The notes beneath the pieces were generated by a model. That model was not told the DNA's origin. It made no database searches and saw only the letters and a list, made by a program, of their open reading frames with translations. A stretch of DNA of 64,000 nucleotides, taken from Betaproteobacteria bacterium (GTDB lineage: Bacteria > Pseudomonadota > Gammaproteobacteria > Burkholderiales > Ga0077523). The stretch is from NCBI GenBank assembly GCA_016713305.1, contig JADJPK010000015.1, forward strand, positions 1 through 64,000, written 5' to 3'. Below are positions 27,200 through 36,800 of this stretch, piece by piece. Each line of letters begins with the position of its first letter. The first letter of the stretch is position 1. The translations under genes were made by a program, and so were the position numbers.

Positions 27200-27601
27200 C
27201 TACCCCAGCAGGGCCGAGGCCAGAACCGCCTGGCAGCCGAACCCGACGAGGAACAGAAGTACTCGCACGATCGGCAGCCCCGCCGCGAACGCCACGAAGT
27301 GTGCGAGTCTCGCCAGGAAATAGATCTGAGTCGCCATGGCCGTGGTCGGCGACAGCTTCTCGAACAGGATTGCGAGCAGGACCAGGGGTGCGAAGACGCA
27401 CAGATTCTCTACCGCGTTTCTGTGGGCGCGCATCATGCGGTCCGCCCATGCGACAGCCGTGCTTGTGTCTCCATACGGATCCCACAAGGCGTTGAACACT
27501 CCGCGTTCGATGATCCGGTTGACGATGTACGGCACCCAGAACATGGATGTCATCGCTGCGGTCACGGCAAGATAGAAGGCTTCGGCGGGCAAGGCTCGCA
27601 T
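27200..27601 (-). CDS. MAPEG family membrane protein
   Basis: This has 133 residues and four hydrophobic helices. MAPEG proteins are glutathione-related membrane enzymes or their bacterial relatives. The motif HRNAVENLCVFAPLVLLA near residue 60 and the closing helix GLPIVRVLLFLVGFGCQAVL match the family. The start has GGGAGA 6 bases upstream. It is divergent from the HxlR regulator (123 bases apart), a layout in which the regulator commonly controls the neighbour. A detoxification role under electrophile stress is plausible but inferred. Confidence 0.85.
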   Translation of the reverse strand: MRALPAEAFYLAVTAAMTSMFWVPYIVNRIIERGVFNALWDPYGDTSTAVAWADRMMRAHRNAVENLCVFAPLVLLAILFEKLSPTTAMATQIYFLARLAHFVAFAAGLPIVRVLLFLVGFGCQAVLASALLG

Positions 27602-27693
27602 AGTGGTCTCCCGATGGGACGTCCGGCGACGTTTGAGATTCGATGCGGCAGAGGTTATTGTCCTGTGTGCATCGCCACAAGAACGCAGAAATC

Positions 27694-27708
27694 GGACACG
27701 TAGTGTCC
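27694..27708. promoter_or_regulatory. Palindromic operator candidate for the HxlR regulator
   Basis: GGACAC, three bases, then GTGTCC form a perfect 15-bp dyad in the gap between the MAPEG and HxlR genes, 15 bases before the regulator start. HxlR proteins are dimers that bind such dyads. Its place suggests autoregulation. Confidence 0.55.
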
Positions 27709-27723
27709 TATTTGATACCGGTC

Positions 27724-28068
27724 ATGAGAAAGCAGCGTCACACTGCGTACACGAATTGTCCTGTCGAGGCGGCTCTCGATGTCATCGGCGGAAAATGGAA
27801 ATCGATCATTCTCTTCCGATTGATGGAAGGTACGCGGAGGTTCAACGAGCTCCGGCGACTCCTGCCTTCCGTCACTCAACGGACGCTCACCAATCAGCTC
27901 CGCGAACTGGAACGGGACGGCCTGGTCCACAGGACCGTGTTCGCCGAGATACCTCCTCGCGTCGAGTACAGGCTCACCCCCCTCGGGGAATCCCTCGAAC
28001 CCGTGCTGCGCGAGCTACGTTCGTGGGCGGAGCAGCACATGCAGCCCCTCGTACCCGATGAACGCTGA
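27724..28068 (+). CDS. HxlR-family winged-helix regulator
   Basis: This has 114 residues. The family core is clear: NCPVEAALDVIGGKWKSIIL, then FNELRRLLPSVTQRTLTNQL and RELERDGLVHRTVFAEIPPR with VEYRLTPLGESLEPVL. Cys12 at the start of the domain is the redox or electrophile-sensing position in HypR/YodB-like members, so the protein may sense reactive species. The start at 27724 (MRKQRHTAYT) fits the family length; an upstream start at 27643 would overlap the operator. It is divergent from the MAPEG gene. Confidence 0.9.
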   Translation: MRKQRHTAYTNCPVEAALDVIGGKWKSIILFRLMEGTRRFNELRRLLPSVTQRTLTNQLRELERDGLVHRTVFAEIPPRVEYRLTPLGESLEPVLRELRSWAEQHMQPLVPDER

Positions 28069-28276
28069 CGCCTTTCACGGCGAATCCTCCGCTTCATTGC
28101 TGAACGGGAACACTTCGTAGCATTCGGGCAACAACTGCCCGGCACACTCGCCTTCCAAGAGAAGCAGGTTTGATGGTGCCGAGCCGTCCCCAGCGGTTCG
28201 CCGCCGGGGATCTCATGCTCGCTCTAGCGGCTTCGTTCAGCCCTTGCTCATCCACGCACGACAAGTGACGGCACTC

Positions 28277-28300
28277 TTGGACACTTGGACACTTGGACAC
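28277..28300. repeat. Three tandem 8-bp units
   Basis: TTGGACAC is repeated three times exactly. Each unit contains GGACAC, the half-site of the operator candidate at 27694-27708. It lies in a 400-base gap with no supported gene, between the HxlR gene and the gene at 28476. Confidence 0.6.
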
Positions 28301-28475
28301 TCCTTTCCGGCCTCGCGACCATGGCGCAGGCCAACGGACCCACTTCCCGCGGCTGCTCAGGCCGCGCACGACGAACCCCGGGTCGCCGGCGTCCGCGGCG
28401 GCCTCGTCGACCCGGGCATGTTGACCATTGCTCGCCTGCGCCACCGACGAATCCCGCCCCAGGAGAGAACCCCGG

Positions 28476-28913
28476 ATGACCGAATGCTCTGACTCGCACA
28501 TCGATCGACTTCTCGTGAACGGGCATTGCGACACACTGGCCCACGTGCAAGGGTTGCTGCATGGTTGGCCCGGGTTGGCGGTCGACGATCCGAGGTATGG
28601 TCTGCCGCCCCCGCTGTTCACCTTCACTGAAACACTGAGCTGGTTCTCCCAGGCGATCCGCTCAGGTGGCTGGACCTATTTCGAGGCCACCCCCACTCAG
28701 CGGCAGAGCGCCTTGCTCGATGACCTGAGGGAAATGGCGCCCGGTGACGTGGTTCGCCGTTACGAGGAAGGAATCTGGCATTGGCAGGACGAATCGGTGA
28801 TGGGAAACCACGACCGCTGGGTGCGCGCTAACGAATCCGCCTGCAACCGTTGGCTTCACGCGCTGCTGCGCCGGAACCGCGACGAACTGCAGAAGGTGCT
28901 CGTCTCCGGTTGA
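28476..28913 (+). CDS. Hypothetical soluble protein
   Basis: This has 145 residues with a clear AGGAGAG ribosome site. There is no signal peptide or membrane segment. It is rich in Trp and His (TFTETLSWFSQAIRSGGWTY, GIWHWQDESVMGNHDRW). I do not recognise a family. It lies 57 bases upstream of a DUF1877 gene and may be cotranscribed with it. Its composition is normal for the window. Confidence 0.75.
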   Translation: MTECSDSHIDRLLVNGHCDTLAHVQGLLHGWPGLAVDDPRYGLPPPLFTFTETLSWFSQAIRSGGWTYFEATPTQRQSALLDDLREMAPGDVVRRYEEGIWHWQDESVMGNHDRWVRANESACNRWLHALLRRNRDELQKVLVSG

Positions 28914-28970
28914 ATCCTTCCATTCGACATCCGATTCCTGACAACTTCACCAACCAGGAAAACCCGCCTT

Positions 28971-29549
28971 ATGAGCATGCTGTGCACCGTTTATCGAATC
29001 AGCGTCGAACAAGCCGCCAAATTGAGGGAGTCGCCCGATACGGTGGATGATCTGCTGGGGTACAAGATGCCGACACCGAAGGCCGGAATTCTCACGAAGA
29101 TTTTCGGAGAACGCACTCGATCCACCGAATCTCCGGAGAGAAGCGTTGATCCGATCACTTCCGCGGACACGTTCGAACTGGATCAGGCGTGGCACATCCT
29201 GCATTTCCTGTTTTCCGGGGGGCCGGCCGAGGGGGATTGGCCCGCCAGCTTCCTCGTCTGCGGCGGTGAGCACATCGGACCCGACCACGGCTACGGACCT
29301 GTGCGACTGCTTGCGCCTGACCTTGCAGGGGAAGTCGCACGGTTCCTCGGCACTCGATCGCTGCAGTCGCTGGAAGATGCCTATGTCCCGGACCGGATCG
29401 ATGCGGCAGGGATCTATTGGCAGGCATCGACGCAGCCGGAGCTGCGGGAACAGCAGGTGTACGAGTTGTGGAGCGTGGTCGAAGGGCTCCGCACGTTCTT
29501 CGAACAGACGTCCGGACGTGGTGGTGCCGTCCTGATCTCGATCTTCTAG
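28971..29549 (+). CDS. DUF1877 family protein (YfbM-like)
   Basis: This has 192 residues. The family pattern is visible: MSMLCTVYRISVEQAAKL at the start, DQAWHILHFLFSGG with the conserved W-x-LHFLL-like motif, and DRIDAAGIYWQ near residue 140. DUF1877 proteins are soluble and of unknown function. The family start and length match. It has an AGGAAAA ribosome site and follows the hypothetical gene above on the same strand. Confidence 0.85.
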   Translation: MSMLCTVYRISVEQAAKLRESPDTVDDLLGYKMPTPKAGILTKIFGERTRSTESPERSVDPITSADTFELDQAWHILHFLFSGGPAEGDWPASFLVCGGEHIGPDHGYGPVRLLAPDLAGEVARFLGTRSLQSLEDAYVPDRIDAAGIYWQASTQPELREQQVYELWSVVEGLRTFFEQTSGRGGAVLISIF

Positions 29550-29749
29550 CCGCCGTGCAGGGGTCAGGTGAAGCACCACGAGACCTTCCGCCGGTCGGCC
29601 CGGGGGAGTGGCGGAGGCGGGATCGTGGCCGCCAGTGTCTCGAATGGCTCGCCGTTAGGCCTACGCAGTCCTCGTTCTGGCGACATACGCCAGTCAAGTC
29701 GCGGTCTTAGCGTAACGGCACATTCAACGATCCTCGTCTCGAACCCGCC

Positions 29750-30927
29750 ATGAAACTGCCCGCACTCGTTCTCAGATCGGCCCTGGCGAGCGCTCTCGCC
29801 GTTGCCGCATCGTGTTCGTACGCCACCACCTTTTTCGATGCTCCCCTGACGGTCATCGCGCACCGGGGTGGATCCGATCTTCGTCCCGAGGCAACACTGC
29901 TGGCGTTCGGCCACGCTGCATCACTCGATCCCGATCTGATCCTCGAGATGGACGTTCGGATGTCATCCGACGGACAGCTGGTGCTGATGCACGACATCAC
30001 CGTCGACCGCACCACGAACGGAACCGGGGCAGTCGCGTCGCATACCTTCGCCGAACTGCGCGCACTGGACGCCGGCAACGATTTCTCGACGGATGGCGGA
30101 GTCACCTTCCCTTACCGTCGTACCGGACTGCAGATTGCGACGCTGGACGAAGTACTCGGCGCGTTTCCCAACCGCCGCATGCTCATCGAAGTCAAGGTCG
30201 AGGCGGGAACAGCTGCCGTCAAACCGACGATCGATCTCATCCGGGCCCATGGCATGGAAGACCAGGTGGCCATCGCATCCTTCGACGAGAACCAGGTGGC
30301 GATCATGCGCAGCTACGCACCCGAGATCCCCACTTTGTACTCGGAGGAAGCGCCACGGCGCTGGTGCTGGGTCTATTGAACGGAACCTTCAGCCCCGATC
30401 TGCTCGTCGACGACATTCTGGACCTCCCCGTCGACGTCATTGCCAGTGGACTCGTCACGGACATTGCTCTCGCTTTCCTGCATGACACCCTGGGCATCCC
30501 GATCCTCGTCGACACGATCAACGACAAGGCAACGATGCAAGCCTTCCTGGCAAAGCCCATAGACGGAATCATTACCGACCGACCCGACTTGCTCCTGGAG
30601 ATCACGAGGCCGGTCCCGGAACCGTCGACTGTCTGGATGCTGCTGTCGGGTCTCGGTACCGCCGCCTTCTTCAACGGCCGCCGCCGTTCTACGGGACGCA
30701 AGGGTGACTCCCACCATTCCGGAGGCGCAGGACGAAATGACAAATTGCGCGAGACCATCGCAGGTCGATCTCCTGGACCCCACGGTCCAGGCATTTCCCC
30801 GGTGTTGCATCCCTTCAGTCGGATGAGAGGCCGGAGCGCATGCACGTGTGCCTGGATGTGGACAGCACGGTCAACTATGCGCCCGATTTCTTCGTTGCGC
30901 TGTGCAGGCGGTTCCCCGACGCTGTGA
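29750..30927 (+). pseudogene. Exported glycerophosphodiester phosphodiesterase with PEP-CTERM end, frameshifted
   Basis: GDPD enzymes cleave glycerophosphodiesters to glycerol-3-phosphate and an alcohol. From the ATG at 29750 a signal peptide leads to VIAHRGGSDLRPEATLLAF (catalytic His-Arg), LEMDVRMSSDGQLVLMHDIT (metal Glu/Asp and second His) and RMLIEVKVEAGT. The frame breaks near 30345-30360, where the first frame stops at 30379. The other frame continues LLNGTFSPDLLVDDILDLPV and AFLAKPIDGIITDRPDLLLE up to VPEPSTVWMLLSGLGTAAFF, then NGRRRSTGRK. In this frame no stop occurs until 30927, overlapping the next gene, so a second break may follow the Arg cluster. A PEP-CTERM anchor on a GDPD suggests surface display. 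Confidence 0.8.
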
Positions 30928-31232
30928 TCACGGCGATCACGAGCGGAATCGATGAATCTGAAACGCAGTCATACCTGGATTCGATCGGACTTCGTTACGA
31001 TCGCATCATCGATTCGATCTCGCCTGGTTACGAACGTCAGGAAGACGAGTCTCCCCATGAGTGGAAGGCGGAGATGGTGAATCGCTTGCGGCCGGACATT
31101 CTGTTCGAGTGCGTGCCCCAGGTGGTGTCGCTCATCCACCCGTCCATCCTCGTTTTTCTGCCCTGGCGGGAGTCCAATCGGCGCTGGATTGCATTGAGCC
31201 ACGTCGAGGCAGGCGTAGCGGATGAGACGTAA
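30840..31232 (+). CDS. HAD-like hypothetical protein
   Basis: This has 130 residues. The N-terminus MHVCLDVDSTVNYAPDF carries a D-x-D-S-T motif typical of HAD-type phosphatases, and AVITAITSGIDESE could be motif II (TSG). The C-terminal acid pair is not clear, so catalysis is doubtful. It is short for the family. The ribosome site (GGAGC) is close to the start. It overlaps the extended frame of the upstream gene, which argues that frame is not the real end there. Confidence 0.65.
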   Translation: MHVCLDVDSTVNYAPDFFVALCRRFPDAVITAITSGIDESETQSYLDSIGLRYDRIIDSISPGYERQEDESPHEWKAEMVNRLRPDILFECVPQVVSLIHPSILVFLPWRESNRRWIALSHVEAGVADET

Positions 31233-31489
31233 GCCACGTCCCGACGGCGGGAGGACTGAACTGTTCGGGACTCGGCTCGAGATTGTGGCCAAGAGGGATC
31301 GCCAGCGCCGTTCATAGTCGTCTCGTACCGCTTGCCGGAGGGGCAGGACAGGTCCCGGCGACGCTCCTTCCTTGCTGATGGCCGTCGATTCGGAGTTGCT
31401 GGTCTGTGAACCTGGGCCGATCGCCATGCCTTCGCCGATCCCGCGATCCCTGCTAACCTCCCGCCAGGTCAGGGCATGGGAGAAGAACA

Positions 31490-32388
31490 ATGGCAATCTT
31501 CAATCGTGGAGGCGATGTCGCGGCGAACATGGCACGGCGGGGACCAAGGTTCATCGGCACGGCACTGCTGGTGTTCGTGGTGCTGGGCGTGTTCTTCGGT
31601 CTTGCCGGAACCATCGGCAGCGGCAACGTCGGCGTGCGCACGACCCTGGGCGTGATCAGCCCCAACGAGATTGCGCCCGGCATCTACCTGAAGTGGCCGA
31701 TCATCTCCAGCGTGGAAGAGTTTTCTGCCAAGGAGATCGCGATCGACCTGAACGACCTCACGCCAAAGGCCAAGGACAATCTGAGCCTGCGCGATTTCGA
31801 CGTGACGGTGTATTACCGCGTCAAGGGCTCTGCGGTCGCCGAACTGCAGACCAAGTACGCCGGGCAGTCCATGCGGGCGCCGGAAGGCGGCTACTACCTG
31901 CCGGCGTTCGAACTTGTCTTTCGCGTGGCTCGAAACGTGGCCTATGAAGAGATCGCCCAGGGTCGATTCTCTGGTCATGCACACCCGCCGCGACCAGCTG
32001 GCGGACGCCATCAAGACCAACATGCAGATCGAACTGGGAAAGCCGACCAGGGCGTTTTCGGCATAACGCGTGTCGTGATCCGGTCGGTGATGACCGATCC
32101 GTCCATCGAAGAAGCCATTCGCGCCGCGGTCGCGAATCAGAAGAACTCGAAGCCATGGCGGTCCAGACGGAGATCGCCAAGAAGGAAGCGGAAATCCGCG
32201 TGACGGAAGCCGATGGCATCGCACGCTCCAACCGCATCATTGCGGGCAGCCTGACACGGGAGTACCTCCAGCACGAGGCCAATCAGGCATTGTTGAAGTT
32301 CGCGGAAAAGGGCAATACCAACACGGTGGTCATCCCAGCGGGAACCAGCATTGCGCCGATGCTGAACGTCGGCCCGCAAGCGAGATAG
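31490..32388 (+). pseudogene. SPFH/prohibitin-domain membrane protein, frameshifted
   Basis: SPFH proteins form large membrane-microdomain scaffolds. ATG at 31490 has GGGAGAAG upstream. One membrane helix (FIGTALLVFVVLGVFFGLAG) precedes the SPFH domain (VGVRTTLGVISPNEIAPGIY, LRDFDVTVYYRVKGSAVAEL). The frame breaks near 31970 (VDSLVMHTRRDQLADAIKTN follows), again near 32065 (ITRVVIRSVMTDPSIEEAI), and near 32145 (AVQTEIAKKEAEIRVTEADG to NTVVIPAGTSIAPML). Joined, the chain of about 295 residues is a normal family member. Three breaks close together in an otherwise conserved gene could be sequence error. Confidence 0.75.
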
Positions 32389-32875
32389 GTCGAGGGAGCA
32401 GTGACTCGTGGGATCGATAGGAATGGCGGAGGCTGCAGTACTCAGGCCTCAGGCCAAGGGGCAGAACGAACGCGGCCGCCCGGACCAAGCGGTGAAAGGT
32501 CATGGGAACATCTCCTCGTAGGGTTCCAATGTTGTCGTCGGCTGAACCTTCTTGACGAGGTCGGGGCCCATTCGCGACGTGCCTTGCGGGTCGAGCACGA
32601 TGTGGCGCGTGCGTACCTTCTCGGATGTATCGACGCGATGGACGCGAACAGCGCCATCGGGATACCCGGCCATATGCAGCGGAGTGCCCCCTGTATCGGG
32701 AGATGCGGCGACTGAACGTCGTCTGCACGCAGTTCCTCGAACTCGCCCGTTCGAGTGGCGCCGTCATTCAGCGGCCGGCGTGGCCCGTTCCAGCCCGCGG
32801 GCGCAATAGGCCGTGCAATAGGCCGTTGCTCCCCATTGGGCCAGGTCCCGGCCTGGGGATAGCCAGATGGTGGCG
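32389..32875 (-). other. Region with possible decayed minus-strand genes
   Basis: On the minus strand an open stretch ends at a TGA near 32502 with GTPLHMAGYPDGAVRVHRVD and VLDPQGTSRMGPDLVKKVQP. Its stop overlaps an ATG with a GAGGAGA site whose frame starts like a signal peptide (MTFHRLVRAAAFVLPLGL) but soon breaks down. These look like the end of one gene and the start of another in a lost operon. I recognise no family, and support is weak. Confidence 0.3.
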
Positions 32876-34486
32876 TTACAACGAATATGCGTTCAGCGTC
32901 GCCAACTGCCGTTCGGCCCGGGCGCGCAGTCCATTGGCCTTCTGTGCGGACTGTGACGCCGCAAAGGACACCTGCTCCGCCATCTGCGCGATCTGTTCGA
33001 TCTCACGGGCGATGTCCTGGCTGGCAATCCCCTGTTCCCGGATGGAGTGCGCGATCTCGCCCACCAGGCGTTCCGTGCTCCCCACCGACATGCCGATGCC
33101 CGTGATCGCCGCGTCTGCCTTGTCGGCATGGGCCGCACTGGTTTGCACGACTTGGAGCGCGGCATCCATGGCTTGGACGGCCTCCTGCGATCGGGTTCTC
33201 ATCTGGATGATGGTCCGGTTGATCTCTGCCGTGGATGCGGTCGTGCGCTCGGCCAGCTTTCGAACTTCGTCTGCGACCACGGCAAAGCCACGGCCTTGCT
33301 CCCCGGCACGCGCGGCCTCGATCGCGGCATTGAGCGCGAGCAGATTGGTCTGATCCGCCACATCGCTGATCACTTTGACGACCGACCCCACCTCCTGACC
33401 ATGCTCCTGCAGATTCGTCAGCGTGTCCGATGCGGTCTTCACGATCCCGGAGAAGGCGTGGATCTCGTGCAAGGTGTGCTCGATGACTTCGGACCCCGAC
33501 TTCGCCTTGTTGCCCGAGTCGCGGGCTACCGTCTGCATCTCGGTGGCCCGATTGCCGACCTCCGAGACGCTCACGGTGAGTTCCTCGACCGTGCTGGCAA
33601 TCCGCGACGCCGCCTCGCTCTGATTGCCCACCGCTGCTGATACCTGTGCGGACAGGGCATTCATCTGGTTCGCCTCCGACGAGACTTCGCGGGCCCCATC
33701 ACGGATGTCTCTGAGGTTGATCTGGAGCCGATCAAGGAGATCGTTGAAGGTCGTCCCCGTCAGGGCGATCTCGTCCTTTCCGTGGACCGTCACGCGTCGC
33801 GTGAAATCAAGCGACTGGGCAATGTGCGTCATCGCCGACTGAAAGTCCGCCAGACTTCGGCGTACCCGCCTCATGGTCGTGACCCCGATGGCGATGACGA
33901 CCAGCGCCGAGACCGCCATCAGTCCTATGAACCAGGTCACCGTCCAGCGCGTGGTGGCACGATTGTCCGTCGCATACCGGTTGCTTACCGCGAAGTTGAA
34001 CGCGACGTGTTCGTCGAGCTTGCGGAGCACCACCTCGCCGAGCGGCTTCACTTCCGTGAGCAGCTTGGTCTGGATTGTCTGGGCATCCAGGGATGAGACG
34101 AGAACCTTGTCCCGAGCAGCGCGATAGACCTGCATCGCTTCCGTCTCCGACGACAGCATCGTCCTGTCTGTGTCGTCCGTGACCAGGTGGTCCCGGTAGT
34201 GAGCCAGCCTCTCGTCGATCTGCCTGTCAATTTCCGCCAGTGCATGCAGCAACTTCTGACGATCACCCTCGTCCCGGCTGATGGAAATCTGGTAGGCCAC
34301 GACACGAAGCGCGAGGGCATTCTTGGAGATGTCTTCCAGCGCCTTGATGCTTGGAAGCACGTCTGTCTGGACCTGCTCGAAGCGCCAGTCGGCCTTCATG
34401 AAATTGAGTATGGCCATGGCACCGATGAGCAGTTGGGTGCCCAAGGCGATGGCGAGCAAGGCCGCGAGGCGTGACGAGATCTTCAT
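32876..34486 (-). CDS. Methyl-accepting chemotaxis protein
   Basis: This is a transmembrane chemoreceptor that signals to CheA/CheW. The ATG at 34486 (MKISSRLAALLAIALGTQLL) has GGAGA 6 bases upstream and gives 536 residues. TM1 covers about residues 8-28. A four-helix-bundle periplasmic domain runs to about 190, followed by TM2 (WTVTWFIGLMAVSALVVIAI). Then come HAMP and the signalling domain with the conserved hairpin tip DQTNLLALNAAIEAARAGEQ and GRGFAVVADEVRKLAERT. No CheW-binding pentapeptide for CheR is seen at the C-terminus (NAYSL). The ligand is unknown. No che genes are near. Confidence 0.93.
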   Translation of the reverse strand: MKISSRLAALLAIALGTQLLIGAMAILNFMKADWRFEQVQTDVLPSIKALEDISKNALALRVVAYQISISRDEGDRQKLLHALAEIDRQIDERLAHYRDHLVTDDTDRTMLSSETEAMQVYRAARDKVLVSSLDAQTIQTKLLTEVKPLGEVVLRKLDEHVAFNFAVSNRYATDNRATTRWTVTWFIGLMAVSALVVIAIGVTTMRRVRRSLADFQSAMTHIAQSLDFTRRVTVHGKDEIALTGTTFNDLLDRLQINLRDIRDGAREVSSEANQMNALSAQVSAAVGNQSEAASRIASTVEELTVSVSEVGNRATEMQTVARDSGNKAKSGSEVIEHTLHEIHAFSGIVKTASDTLTNLQEHGQEVGSVVKVISDVADQTNLLALNAAIEAARAGEQGRGFAVVADEVRKLAERTTASTAEINRTIIQMRTRSQEAVQAMDAALQVVQTSAAHADKADAAITGIGMSVGSTERLVGEIAHSIREQGIASQDIAREIEQIAQMAEQVSFAASQSAQKANGLRARAERQLATLNAYSL

Positions 34487-34984
34487 GGCGGTCTCCGGGG
34501 ATTGGGGAGAACTCGAGGCTTTCAGGACGAATGTGTCGAGCCGAAGTGATCCGGATAACGGAGTGATTCTCCTGGACTTTATCGCTGTCATTCCTTGCAT
34601 GTGTCAGTTCCGACGGGTACCGGAGGCGAGCGCTTCCGGCCAGGTGGTGATGGCGGTCACCGGTCTTTCGTTGCCGGCACATTGCGCTCGGCCCTCCCCG
34701 TCGGAATCGACGCTTGTGGAAGTAACGCGGCGCAATGGCCGTTCGGCACATGCCTCAACAGGTGAACGGGACCACTGGCAATCGTCGACATGCACGCTGC
34801 CGGTTCAGACAAGGCTCCGGCCGTCCGCCGGAACACCTCCTCCCAATCTCCGGCCGGCATCGCGGTGTGCCATTGCAGTGGCCACCTCGGATGCCGGAAC
34901 GACGATCGCCCACCGATCATCGGCCGGAACACCGCTGCCGCCGATAGGTCGAAGTGATATCTTCCACTCCATGGATCGCGTGCC
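34487..34984. other. Intergenic region, no supported gene
   Basis: About 500 bases between the divergent MCP and DUF4124 genes. Frames here have poor composition and no ribosome sites. It presumably holds both promoters. Confidence 0.5.
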
Positions 34985-35479
34985 ATGCCGATGGTGAAGT
35001 TGTCTCCCGCCCCTGGCGGCGCGTATGCGCCTTCTGCGTCCTTGTCGCTCTCGTCCGTACTGCCCGTACCGGCGCTCGCCCAGGTCTACAAGTGGGTCGA
35101 TGAACACGGCAAGGTGCACTACGGCGATGCGCCGCCGGATCACGCGCAAGGCAAGAAGAAGCCGGTCAAGATCGAGACACCGGCGCAGAGTCCAGGGGAA
35201 CGCGATGCGGCGCTGAAGCGCGCGGAGGCCGAGCGTCGCAAGCTGGACCATCTCACGCACTCTCGAAGGAATGCGGACGAGAACGCGAAGCACAGGCCCG
35301 CAACGGCCACGATAGCCCCCACCCCTCCAAACGAGACGCCGTGCCAGAAGGAATGGCGCGAGTTTCGCGAGCGGGCCGCATGCTTCGCCCCGTACCGTAC
35401 TGCTACCGGCGGCATCAAGGCGGAGGCCTACCAGAAGTGCAAGGAAGCCGTGCAGCCGAGCAGCGTCTGCCCGCCCTGA
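34985..35479 (+). CDS. DUF4124 domain protein
   Basis: This has 164 residues. The DUF4124 signature QVYKWVDEHGKVHYGDAPPD at residues 33-52 is clear. These are exported proteins of unknown function, frequent in betaproteobacteria. The segment before it ends in VPALAQ, a likely signal-peptidase site, but the preceding sequence (MPMVKLSPAPGGAYAPSASL) is a poor signal. In another frame the same DNA reads RRVCAFCVLVALV, which is a better one, so a frameshift near 35060 may have spoiled the true N-terminus. The C-terminal half is charged with four Cys. Confidence 0.75.
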   Translation: MPMVKLSPAPGGAYAPSASLSLSSVLPVPALAQVYKWVDEHGKVHYGDAPPDHAQGKKKPVKIETPAQSPGERDAALKRAEAERRKLDHLTHSRRNADENAKHRPATATIAPTPPNETPCQKEWREFRERAACFAPYRTATGGIKAEAYQKCKEAVQPSSVCPP

Positions 35480-35754
35480 GTCCGGCCCCGCGCCGAGTTC
35501 GCGCTGGTACGCGCATTCATCCGCCGCCTGCTGCACCCTCACCTGGGCCTCGGGGCTCGGGATGGCACGCCGCTCCGAACGTCCAGACCGCCACCCGCAT
35601 CGACTCACGGTCGATTCGAGTCTTTGCCTTCATCCCCGCTCCCTTGACAGGCCGCCGTCATCCTTCGCGCATAATCGCGCCAGTCTTGTCGGGAGCCGCC
35701 TCGTCCGCGACTGTGCTCGACATTCCTTCACACCCCCGCCCAGGAGCCCACGTC

Positions 35755-36588
35755 GTGCCCGCCGAAGAAGACCTGTCCACGAGCCAGACCGCCGATCCCG
35801 CCCCGCAACCCGCCCCGCTGCCGGCCAACTTCGTCTTCCCTCCCGACCTTCTGCACCTGTGGGACGAGCGGATGATGCGCAACTTCCACCTGCTCAACCG
35901 CGGGTACGAAGACGAAGCCCAGTTGAAGCAGAACATCGAGACCGTCCGTTGGAACACGTGCGTGACGTACGACGGGCTGATCTCGCTTGGTCATCAGGTC
36001 GCCTATGTCGAGCGCAAGGGCCTGGAGGGTGCCTACGTCGAGACCGGCTGCTGGATGGGCGGCTCCGCGGGGATGGCAGCGCTGGTGAATCTCCAACGGT
36101 CGGATCGTCGTCGAATGATTCATCTGTTCGATTCGTTTCAGGGCCTGCCCGAGCCGAGCGCTAAGGATTACAGCCAGAGCTTTGCCGACAATTTCCGTAT
36201 CGCGGAGGAAGACTGCCGGGGCCGCATGGAGCCCATCGACATGTGCGTGGCCAAACAGTCGGATGTGGAGGACTGCCTGTTCCGGAAGGTCGGCTATCCG
36301 CAGGAGTATGTCCGGATCCATGTGGGCTGGTTCCGGGACACCATTCCGGCCGTCGCCCCGCAGATCGGCCCGATCGCCATCCTGAGGCTGGATGGCGACT
36401 TCTACGAATCCACCTGGGTGGCGCTCGAGGGCCTGTATCCGCATGTCGTTCCCGGCGGCCTCGTCGTCATCGACGATTGGTGCCTGTCGGGTTGCAGAAA
36501 GGCGGTCCAGGATTACTTTGCGAAGATCGGCATCGACCCCTACGTTCATTTCGCGGACGGTTGCGTGCGCTACTTCTTCAAGCCATAG
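35755..36588 (+). CDS. TylF/MycF-type (macrocin) O-methyltransferase family protein
   Basis: The family transfers methyl groups from SAM, typically to sugars. GTG at 35755 has GGAG 9 bases upstream and gives 277 residues; the open frame extends far upstream but without coding character. Landmarks are LEGAYVETGCWMGGSAGMAA (SAM-binding motif I), MIHLFDSFQGLPEP, and LRLDGDFYESTWVALEGLYP with VVPGGLVVIDDW, the metal and catalytic acid region. No glycosyltransferase genes are adjacent, so whether it acts on a surface polysaccharide is open. Confidence 0.85.
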   Translation: MPAEEDLSTSQTADPAPQPAPLPANFVFPPDLLHLWDERMMRNFHLLNRGYEDEAQLKQNIETVRWNTCVTYDGLISLGHQVAYVERKGLEGAYVETGCWMGGSAGMAALVNLQRSDRRRMIHLFDSFQGLPEPSAKDYSQSFADNFRIAEEDCRGRMEPIDMCVAKQSDVEDCLFRKVGYPQEYVRIHVGWFRDTIPAVAPQIGPIAILRLDGDFYESTWVALEGLYPHVVPGGLVVIDDWCLSGCRKAVQDYFAKIGIDPYVHFADGCVRYFFKP

Positions 36589-36800
36589 CAACGCGCCCGC
36601 CGGCGCGCTGCTCACCGGCTACGATCTCGAATCGAAGGTCGAACCGGGTGCGTTGTGTCTATGGGTGTCTGTCAGGAAAAGCACGAGACATCGGGCCAGC
36701 GTCGCGCGCGGCAACGCTGCGGAGGCTCACACGCGGGGTTGAGCGGTCCGCTGAAGTCCGCCACAGCCCGGATGGGCCAGGAAGAATTGCGTTGTTCGTC

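Noticed and set aside
29560..29580. GGGGTCAGGTGAAGCACC, resembling a REP core
   Set aside because: Only the first ten bases match the core; the rest differs. Not counted as a copy.
34985..35608. Minus-strand 267-codon frame across the DUF4124 gene
   Set aside because: Antisense shadow of a gene with a clear DUF4124 motif; no ribosome site.
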